Made by a program: the position numbers and the translations under genes. A stretch of 8,510 nt of DNA from an uncultured Collinsella sp. (GTDB lineage: Bacteria > Actinomycetota > Coriobacteriia > Coriobacteriales > Coriobacteriaceae), in NCBI GenBank assembly GCA_900547285.1, contig URGF01000076.1, positions 1-8,510 on the forward strand. The letters run 5' to 3'. Positions 1 through 8,510 of this stretch are shown here, piece by piece. The notes beneath the pieces were generated by a model. It saw only the letters and a program-made list of their open reading frames with translations, was not told where the DNA came from and did not search any database. Positions within the stretch are counted from its first letter, which is position 1. Each line of letters opens with the position of its first letter.

Positions 1-199
1 CGGAAGTGATGGGGATGCCACGCTCCTGCTCCTGCGCCATCCAGTCCATGGTGGCGGTACCCTCATGGGTCTCACCGATCTTGTAGTTGACGCCGGTGTA
101 GTACAGGATACGCTCGGTGGTCGTGGTCTTACCAGCATCGATGTGGGCCATGATGCCGATGTTACGGGTATCGGAAAGCTTGTACTTAGGCTTAGCCAT
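1..199 (-). CDS. fusA: Elongation factor G, N-terminal part (partial, runs off the window)
   Basis: EF-G is the cytoplasmic GTPase that drives ribosomal translocation. Only the first 66 codons are present. The protein opens MAKPKYKLSDTRNIGIMAH and carries the P-loop (G1) AHIDAGKTTTTE at about residues 18-29, followed by ERILYYTG and the switch I stretch HEGTATMDWMAQEQERG, all typical of EF-G. The ATG start is preceded by an AAGGAA ribosome binding site (205-210), and only 19 bases separate it from the rpsG stop, consistent with one str operon transcript. One oddity: the G2 motif reads RGIPITS where EF-G normally has RGITITS, so the magnesium-coordinating threonine is replaced by proline (see findings). 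Identification as fusA is secure from the sequence and from its place after rpsL-rpsG. Confidence 0.97.
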   Translation of the reverse strand, partial: MAKPKYKLSDTRNIGIMAHIDAGKTTTTERILYYTGVNYKIGETHEGTATMDWMAQEQERGIPITS

Positions 200-218
200 G
201 TTAGTTCCTTACCTTAAC

Positions 219-692
219 TTACCAACGATAGTGAGAGAACGCGCGGTTGGCCTCGGCCATCTTGAAGACGTCCTCACGCTTCTTGACGGAAGCGCCCAGG
301 CCGTTGGAAGCGTCGAGGATCTCGTTGGCGAGACGCTCGGCCATGGTCTTCTCCTTGCGAGCGCGGGAGAAGTTGACGATCCAGCGAATGCCCAGAGCGG
401 TGGAACGACGGGAGTTGACCTCCATCGGGACCTGATAGGTAGCGCCACCGACACGCTTGGGCTTAACCTCGAGCGTGGGCTTGACGTTGTCCATAGCCTT
501 CTTGAAGGTAGCGAGAGCGTCGCCACCCTCGGACTTCTCGGCAACGATCTCGAAAGCGGTGTAAACGATGCGCTCAGCGGTGGCCTTCTTGCCGTCAAGA
601 AGGACCTTGTTGATGAGCTGAGTCACCAGGCGGTTGTTGTAAACGGCGTCAGGCTGAACCTCACGACGATTAGCTGCTGCACGACGCGGCAT
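219..692 (-). CDS. rpsG: 30S ribosomal protein S7
   Basis: S7 is a primary 16S rRNA-binding protein that organises the 30S head and lines the mRNA exit and E-site region. The 157-residue product matches the usual bacterial length of about 156. Recognisable signatures are the N-terminal MPRRAAANRREVQPD, the conserved YNNRLVTQLINKVLLDGKK (about residues 18-36), the VGGATYQVP loop in mid-protein and the C-terminal FSHYRW. The ATG start has a clear AAGGAG site (700-705) at good spacing. It lies 74 bases downstream of rpsL and 19 bases upstream of fusA in the classical str order. In E. coli S7 represses this operon by binding the rpsL-rpsG intercistronic RNA; a hairpin lies in the matching gap here (715-741). 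Nothing in the protein looks unusual. Confidence 0.98.
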   Translation of the reverse strand: MPRRAAANRREVQPDAVYNNRLVTQLINKVLLDGKKATAERIVYTAFEIVAEKSEGGDALATFKKAMDNVKPTLEVKPKRVGGATYQVPMEVNSRRSTALGIRWIVNFSRARKEKTMAERLANEILDASNGLGASVKKREDVFKMAEANRAFSHYRW

Positions 693-714
693 GTGAAATC
701 TCCTTAAGTGTCTA

Positions 715-741
715 CCGTGCGGCGCTCAAGACGGCACACGG
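715..741 (-). promoter_or_regulatory. Intercistronic RNA hairpin between rpsL and rpsG (candidate S7 autoregulatory site)
   Basis: In the minus-strand transcript, CCGTGTG (741-735) pairs with CGCACGG (721-715). This gives a 7-bp stem with one G-U pair, and the pairing can continue past a C-C mismatch for about three more pairs. No U tract follows, so it does not look like a terminator, and the rpsG ribosome binding site lies about 10 bases downstream. In E. coli, S7 controls its own operon by binding the rpsL-rpsG spacer. Equivalence here is inferred from position alone. Confidence 0.35.
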
Positions 742-766
742 CGAAAGTATCAAAACGTTATCTGGC

Positions 767-1144
767 TTATTTAGCCTTGGGGCGCTTAGCACCGTACTTG
801 GAACGGGCCTGCATACGGTTCTGGACCGGAGCAGCGTCGTAGGCGCCACGGATGACGTGATAACGGACACCAGGGAGGTCACGGACACGACCGCCGCGGA
901 CGAGCACGATGGAGTGCTCCTGCAGGTTGTGGCCCTCACCCGGGATGTAAGCAGTAACTTCGATGCCGTTGACGAGGCGAACACGGGCAACCTTACGAAG
1001 AGCCGAGTTCGGCTTCTTGGGGCTCGTGGTGAAGACGCGGGTGCACACGCCGCGCTTCTGGGAGTTGTGCTGCAGAGCAGCGTTCTTGGACTTCTTGGGC
1101 ACGGAACGACGGCCCTGGCGAACCAGCTGGTTAATAGTAGGCAA
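767..1144 (-). CDS. rpsL: 30S ribosomal protein S12
   Basis: S12 sits at the decoding centre of the 30S subunit, controls accuracy of tRNA selection and is the classical streptomycin-resistance locus. The 125-residue product is full length. It has PTINQLVRQGRR at the start, QKRGVCTRVFTTSPKKPNSALRK at 29-51 (K43 intact), YIPGEGHNLQEHS at 66-78 and RGGRVRDLPGVRYH at 83-96. D89, the residue methylthiolated in E. coli (D88 without the initiator Met), is present. Residue 88, lysine in E. coli and M. tuberculosis, is arginine here. The start codon is TTG (1144-1142). It is chosen because it matches the normal S12 N-terminus and lies six bases after an AAGGAG site (1151-1156). It is the first gene of the str operon, behind a sigma70-type promoter. 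Confidence 0.98.
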   Translation of the reverse strand: MPTINQLVRQGRRSVPKKSKNAALQHNSQKRGVCTRVFTTSPKKPNSALRKVARVRLVNGIEVTAYIPGEGHNLQEHSIVLVRGGRVRDLPGVRYHVIRGAYDAAPVQNRMQARSKYGAKRPKAK

Positions 1145-1200
1145 AGCGTACTCCTTCTCGAATGATTCCAGCTTTCTGTAAAGTGCAACGGCTTGAATCG

Positions 1201-1218
1201 AGGGGTCAGCATCCCCCT
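1201..1218 (-). promoter_or_regulatory. Short hairpin in the str operon leader
   Basis: Between the predicted transcription start (about 1231) and rpsL, the leader RNA can form a stem of AGGGG (1218-1214) with CCCCT (1205-1201) around an 8-base loop. It is short, has no U run and does not cover the ribosome binding site. It may be a minor structural element or chance; no known riboswitch or ribosomal leader was recognised. Confidence 0.2.
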
Positions 1219-1237
1219 ACGAAACACGCAGTTCGAT

Positions 1238-1266
1238 AGGATACGTGGCGTTAGCTGTGCCGTCAA
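1238..1266 (-). promoter_or_regulatory. Sigma70-type promoter of the str operon (rpsL-rpsG-fusA)
   Basis: On the minus strand, a -35 box TTGACG (1266-1261) and a -10 box TATCCT (1243-1238) are separated by exactly 17 bases. This is optimal for the housekeeping sigma factor. Transcription would begin near 1231, giving a leader of about 87 bases before the rpsL start. The sequence match is direct; activity is inferred. With terminators after rpoC and after the anti-sigma gene, the str genes need their own promoter, which fits. Confidence 0.7.
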
Positions 1267-1325
1267 CAGACCACGCCGCCGGGCGTATCCCAAAATTGGC
1301 ACATTTCCGCAAAGCCTACACAAAA

Positions 1326-1357
1326 GGAATCCCCTCCTGTGCGCGGGGGCGGATTCC
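1326..1357. repeat. Strong hairpin upstream of the str promoter
   Basis: GGAATCC (1326-1332) pairs with GGATTCC (1351-1357), and pairing continues inward through CTCC with GGGG after one C-C mismatch, giving about 15 paired positions with wobbles. Its right arm is the same DNA as the outer left arm of the 1350-1490 palindrome, so the two structures exclude each other. No T tract follows on either strand, so a terminator role is not supported. Confidence 0.6.
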
Positions 1358-1490
1358 CGGGCCGGGCGGCACAGGGGTTAAGTTTGTCGCGAGTTCCGCA
1401 CGAGCCGGAGGCCACTTAATGTGGCCTCCGTGCGAGCCAGGACTGTAGAGCAGCAAACTTAACCCCTGTGCCGCCCGGGCCGGGGATCCG
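1350..1490. repeat. 141-bp palindromic element with 37-bp arms and a nested hairpin
   Basis: The arms are 1350-1386 and 1454-1490, which are inverted copies matching at 35 of 37 positions. The 67-base centre contains a second, perfect 10-bp inverted repeat (1406-1415 with 1421-1430) around the loop TTAAT. Near the middle, related direct repeats, CGCACGAGCC (1397-1406) and CGTGCGAGCC (1429-1438), flank the hairpin. There is no open frame, transposase or T tract. It resembles a small non-autonomous palindromic element (MITE-like) or a cruciform-forming site; which one cannot be told from a single copy. Confidence 0.75.
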
Positions 1491-1512
1491 ACGTGCTCGT
1501 CGGGGCAACGTT

Positions 1513-1550
1513 ACCTGCCAAAAAGGGACAGGTTTATTTTGGTCGGTTTT
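1513..1550 (+). repeat. 38-bp REP-like repeat, left copy
   Basis: The sequence begins ACCTGCCAAAAAGGGACAGG and ends TTTATTTTGGTCGGTTTT. An inverted copy occurs at 3463-3500 with one mismatch. Each copy can fold a small hairpin (ACCTGCC with GACAGGT, one wobble). From memory, GGGACAGGTTTATTT-type motifs recur as dispersed repeats in many bacterial genomes, some beside REP-associated Y1 transposases; that link is recollection and not shown here. Its significance in this window is that the two copies bracket the sigma/anti-sigma module. Confidence 0.8.
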
Positions 1551-1620
1551 ATCTGGGGAAACGTCGCGCTCCAACGGTGATCTGCTCTCACCTGTCGCAT
1601 GGAAATCGGCGGCGCTTTCG

Positions 1621-1741
1621 GAAGTATGCGGCAAATTCTGGACCCGCCGAGCGCACCGGGGTTTTGCGATAATAAACCCGCAGGTAGAGCGCTTGAGCAT
1701 ATACGGTGTGGTCGACCCATCAAGATTTTGCCGCATACTTC
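1621..1741. repeat. 121-bp element with 19-bp terminal inverted repeats
   Basis: GAAGTATGCGGCAAATTCT (1621-1639) is repeated in inverted orientation at 1723-1741 with one mismatch (18 of 19). The interior contains a further imperfect hairpin, CGGGGTTT (1657-1664) against AAACCCG (1674-1680). There is no open frame of note inside. The layout of terminal inverted repeats around a short non-coding core suits a REP doublet or a MITE remnant. It lies just downstream of the terminator of the anti-sigma gene. Confidence 0.65.
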
Positions 1742-1787
1742 AGGAATGCAGGCGAATATCGTGCGGTCTAACCGCCCATTTACCGCA

Positions 1788-1819
1788 AAGAAGGCCGCTT
1801 CCCCTAGTAGAAAGCGGCC
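1788..1819 (-). terminator. Intrinsic terminator of the sigma/anti-sigma operon
   Basis: On the minus strand GGCCGCTT (1819-1812) pairs with AAGCGGCC (1800-1793), extendable by T-G and C-G pairs to a 10-bp stem. It is followed by TTCTTTG. It begins 8 bases past the stop codon of the anti-sigma gene. The interrupted T tract makes it slightly weaker than the rpoC terminator, but placement is ideal. Confidence 0.85.
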
Positions 1820-1826
1820 CCAAATC

Positions 1827-2903
1827 TTACGAATAGACGATGGTAAAGGGTTCCGACGTTTCGGCGCCCCCTGTTGAAGTGCAGCGTGTGCCTTCGAGCG
1901 TTACTGAAACCACTTGGTCGACATCAATCAACTTCGTTGGCACCCAAATGTTCTCTCCGCTATTGCGTCCCATCGAAACATAGAAATTGTACGCCCCTGC
2001 GTCGTCATCTTCGATAATCTGCTCTGACCCATCCTTGTAGGTGACGGTCAGTTTATGATCAACTGCTTCATAGCCCAGATCATCGATGTGCGTCTGGATG
2101 GAAAACGGACTGATCTCGAGAGGCGAGTCATCGGAGCGGAGTTCTTTTGTATCGACGTGCGCTCCGACGTTAAACTCTGGCGTCGATACCTCGATCACCT
2201 TCGCATCCTCACCTTTGCCCTCCGTCCAACTGATATTCCAGGTGACCGCATGTCGTAAATCTCGATCGCGATTCCAAGATGCAAAGTACATCGTGCCGTT
2301 AATGACCGTGTCGCTTGATGTGTCTTTATCAATGGTGCAGCGTGTATCAGCCCATTCCTCGCCGAAGTTCATGCTGGGTGTACTGACGCCCCCTTCTTCT
2401 TCACCATAGAGAACAAGTTCGCCTGTCTCTGCTGCCGGCTTGTAGTAGTTAACACCATTTGGATTGGACAACGTAAACGTCACGGCACCGCAACCGTTTT
2501 TATCGATAGCCATATCATGAATGTCGAGTGTATAGCCGTTGCCCTCGACGGACAGATTGACCTTCTGTACTGAACCCTCCAAGCTTTGGGGCGCGATACC
2601 ATCACCAAACTCCCTGGTGTAGGTATATTTAGTCCCCGACGAGCCACCTTGAGTCCAGGTAATGGACTCTCCGTTGCCATGGTTTCCCCAGGCAGAGGCA
2701 AAATAACTGGAATTGACGACGGCGTAGGCGACCCCTCCGGTCGCCAGCACTCCGGCAAGGCATCCGATTACGGCAACATATAGAGGCTTCGCGTGACCCT
2801 TTCGGCGAAGCGGCTCACCAGCAGCGGCATAAAGAACACGGTCAGCAAGATCGCTATCGGCTTGGACGGACTCGAAGGCCTGCTTGATTTGATTGGATTT
2901 CAC
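1827..2903 (-). CDS. Membrane anti-sigma factor with DUF4179-like extracytoplasmic domain
   Basis: The 358-residue protein has a charged cytoplasmic N-terminus (1-39), one transmembrane helix (about 40-63, LYVAVIGCLAGVLATGGVAY) and a large outer domain. The outer segment VNLSVEGNGYTLDIHDMAID (about 115-134) and the strand pattern after it resemble DUF4179, found in partners of ECF sigma factors in Gram-positive bacteria. The later YKDGSEQIIEDDDAG region may be a second beta-rich domain. By family logic the N-terminus would hold the sigma factor at the membrane and release it on an envelope signal; the signal cannot be read from sequence. The start is GTG (2903-2901), six bases after a strong GGAGG, and lies inside the sigma gene (50-base overlap), so translation is probably coupled. 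No canonical zinc HxxxCxxC motif is present. GC is visibly lower than in rpoC. Role confidence comes mainly from context and topology. Confidence 0.82.
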   Translation of the reverse strand: MKSNQIKQAFESVQADSDLADRVLYAAAGEPLRRKGHAKPLYVAVIGCLAGVLATGGVAYAVVNSSYFASAWGNHGNGESITWTQGGSSGTKYTYTREFGDGIAPQSLEGSVQKVNLSVEGNGYTLDIHDMAIDKNGCGAVTFTLSNPNGVNYYKPAAETGELVLYGEEEGGVSTPSMNFGEEWADTRCTIDKDTSSDTVINGTMYFASWNRDRDLRHAVTWNISWTEGKGEDAKVIEVSTPEFNVGAHVDTKELRSDDSPLEISPFSIQTHIDDLGYEAVDHKLTVTYKDGSEQIIEDDDAGAYNFYVSMGRNSGENIWVPTKLIDVDQVVSVTLEGTRCTSTGGAETSEPFTIVYS

Positions 2904-3372
2904 GGTCGCCCTCCTCTAGGATGAATTTGAGCTTCGATCGACCGCGAGCTAAACGCGTTCGAACGGTCGCGGCTGGCACATGCAGTAACTCGGCAATTTC
3001 TGAAGTCGAGAAGCCCAGATAGTAATAGAGCACGATGGGAACACGGAATCGTTCCGGAAGTCGCATAACGTCTGACAAGACCGCCTTGGTCTCATCCTGC
3101 GCCGCCGAAAGCGAATCGGTCAGACTTTCAATATCCTCCACGCGTCTCCACGGCTTTCGAAAGAGAGATTTGCATTCATTGATCGTGACCCGGATAAGCC
3201 ATCGACGAAGATGCTCCCAGTTTTCAAATTGCGCGTCGCTTTTGAGCAACTTAAGAAAGACGTCTTGAGCGACATCGTCGGCGTCAGCGCAATCACGCAG
3301 ATACGTCAAGGCGATTCGGAACACGACATCTCGGTGATCCTCGACCGCCTGTCTAAAAGCTTGTTCTTCCAT
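2854..3372 (-). CDS. ECF-family RNA polymerase sigma factor
   Basis: This 172-residue protein has the minimal two-domain ECF layout. Region 2 spans about 8-73, with the core-binding motif DADDVAQDVFLKLL (30-43) and the -10-recognition stretch RRWLIRVTINECKSLFRK (56-73). A short linker leads to region 4 (about 102-152), with LPERFRVPIVLYYYLGFS and the helix-turn-helix STSEIAELLHVPAATVRTRLARGRSKL (122-148). It would direct core RNA polymerase to stress promoters and be held inactive by the adjacent membrane protein. I choose ATG at 3372: a GTG six bases upstream (3378) lies inside the GGGAGGTG ribosome binding site. The upstream TGAAAC-N17-CGTATC promoter matches what such factors recognise, implying autoregulation. 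The last 50 bases overlap the anti-sigma gene. Subgroup assignment (SigW/SigV-like) is tentative. Confidence 0.93.
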   Translation of the reverse strand: MEEQAFRQAVEDHRDVVFRIALTYLRDCADADDVAQDVFLKLLKSDAQFENWEHLRRWLIRVTINECKSLFRKPWRRVEDIESLTDSLSAAQDETKAVLSDVMRLPERFRVPIVLYYYLGFSTSEIAELLHVPAATVRTRLARGRSKLKFILEEGDREIQSNQAGLRVRPSR

Positions 3373-3420
3373 AATCACCTCCCGGTGACGTTAATGGTTC
3401 TCGATGAGGCCCTCACCATA

Positions 3421-3449
3421 GATACGCTCTTGTCGGGCGAAATGTTTCA
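3421..3449 (-). promoter_or_regulatory. Candidate autoregulatory ECF promoter of the sigma/anti-sigma operon
   Basis: On the minus strand TGAAAC (3449-3444) is followed after exactly 17 bases by CGTATC (3426-3421). TGAAAC and CGTA are the -35 and -10 elements known for Bacillus subtilis SigW-type ECF sigma factors (spacing 16-17). The start site would fall near 3414, about 42 bases before the sigma ATG. No other good copy was seen in the window. Confidence 0.75.
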
Positions 3450-3462
3450 AATTCAAGCAGGA

Positions 3463-3500
3463 AAAACCTACCAAAATAAACCTGTCCCTTTTTGGCAGGT
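3463..3500 (-). repeat. 38-bp REP-like repeat, right copy (inverted)
   Basis: This is the reverse complement of 1513-1550 with a single mismatch. It can form a hairpin AACCTGTC (3479-3486) with GGCAGGTT (3494-3501), followed by a short T run on the plus strand. It lies between the rpoC terminator and the ECF promoter, 13 bases upstream of the latter's -35 box, and marks the upstream edge of the sigma module. Confidence 0.8.
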
Positions 3501-3510
3501 TTTCTTCAAC

Positions 3511-3547
3511 AAAAAAGGCCCGCCCCCCTGTTGGGAAGCGAGCCTTT
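3511..3547 (-). terminator. Intrinsic terminator of the rpoB-rpoC operon
   Basis: On the minus strand AAAGGCTCGC (3547-3538) pairs with GCGGGCCTTT (3523-3514), a 10-bp stem with one T-G pair. It runs directly into TTTTTT (3516-3511). It starts 26 bases after the rpoC stop. It is the strongest terminator in the window and indicates that rpoBC transcription normally ends before the sigma module. Confidence 0.92.
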
Positions 3548-3573
3548 ATAAGCGCGGTTAACGTACTTGGAAG

Positions 3574-8052
<4,479 letters not shown>

Positions 8053-8058
8053 AGTCAA

Positions 8059-8510
<452 letters not shown>

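Larger units (their letters stand above)
1267..1786. other. 520-base gene-free region rich in inverted repeats
   Basis: Between the str promoter and the terminator of the sigma module I see no credible gene. Open frames that cross this stretch simply run through the repeats, lack ribosome binding sites and encode proline/arginine-rich or otherwise unrecognisable text. Its contents, listed separately, are a strong hairpin (1326-1357), a 141-bp palindromic element (1350-1490), one copy of the 38-bp repeat (1513-1550) and a 121-bp inverted-repeat element (1621-1741). It may be a landing zone for small repeat elements. Confidence 0.8.

Noticed and set aside
117..707. Long plus-strand open frame opposite rpsG and the fusA start.
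   Set aside because: It is an antisense shadow of the well-conserved rpsG reading frame in GC-rich DNA; the same applies to the many frames opposite rpoC.
1350..1490. The long palindrome as a bidirectional terminator.
   Set aside because: No T tract follows either arm, no plus-strand gene precedes it, and a proper terminator for the anti-sigma gene already exists at 1788-1819.
1416..1736. Minus-strand open frame of 106 codons between the anti-sigma gene and rpsL.
   Set aside because: It also consists of repeat sequence read as protein (QNKPVPFWQV comes from the 38-bp repeat) and has no supporting start signals.
1350..1741. CRISPR array.
   Set aside because: The repeats are inverted and each type is present only as one pair here; there are no regularly spaced direct repeats with spacers.
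1468..1836. Plus-strand open frame of 122 codons opposite the intergenic region.
   Set aside because: It runs through the arm of a palindrome, the 38-bp repeat and the 121-bp element and has no convincing ribosome binding site or family resemblance; its text changes character at each repeat boundary.
3373..3378. GTG at 3378 as start of the ECF sigma factor (two extra residues).
   Set aside because: This GTG is part of the GGGAGGTG ribosome binding site itself; the ATG at 3372 has correct spacing.
3211..3561. Plus-strand open frame of 116 codons overlapping the sigma gene start and the rpoC terminator.
   Set aside because: It is antisense to the sigma gene, crosses its promoter, the 38-bp repeat and the terminator, and has no recognisable domain.

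Overview
The window looks like chromosomal DNA from a fairly high-GC actinobacterium, most likely a Coriobacteriia member (Collinsella-like). The basis is the gene order rpoB-rpoC-rpsL-rpsG-fusA, the actinobacterial-type charged insert near the N-terminus of RpoC, and protein wording I recognise from that class. The taxon is a judgement from memory, not a search result. All genes lie on the minus strand, so transcription runs from high to low coordinates.

From right to left: the 3' end of rpoB (8510-8059), complete rpoC (8052-3574) and a strong intrinsic terminator (3511-3547). Next comes a two-gene regulatory module: an ECF sigma factor (3372-2854) overlapped by a membrane anti-sigma factor with a DUF4179-like ectodomain (2903-1827). 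The module has its own SigW-like promoter (3421-3449) and its own terminator (1788-1819). About 520 bases of gene-free, inverted-repeat-rich DNA follow (1267-1786). The str operon closes the window: a sigma70-type promoter (1238-1266), rpsL (1144-767), rpsG (692-219) and the first 66 codons of fusA (199-1).

The core genes supply the two large RNA polymerase subunits, two 30S proteins and EF-G. The sigma/anti-sigma pair separates the polymerase and ribosomal blocks. It has visibly lower GC than the core genes and is bracketed by two copies of a 38-bp repeat in inverted orientation (1513-1550 and 3463-3500, 37 of 38 identical). This suggests an acquired cassette sitting between two housekeeping operons.

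The most notable protein-level observation is in RpoC. After the usual end of the conserved beta-prime body there is a long extension. It holds a helix-hairpin-helix segment that aligns without gaps to the C-terminal DNA-binding domain of the RNA polymerase alpha subunit, and it keeps the equivalents of the DNA-contacting residues R265, N268, G296 and K298. Two residue changes also stand out: proline replaces the nearly invariant G2 threonine of EF-G, and S12 carries arginine at position 88, the change (K88R) known from streptomycin-resistant Mycobacterium tuberculosis.
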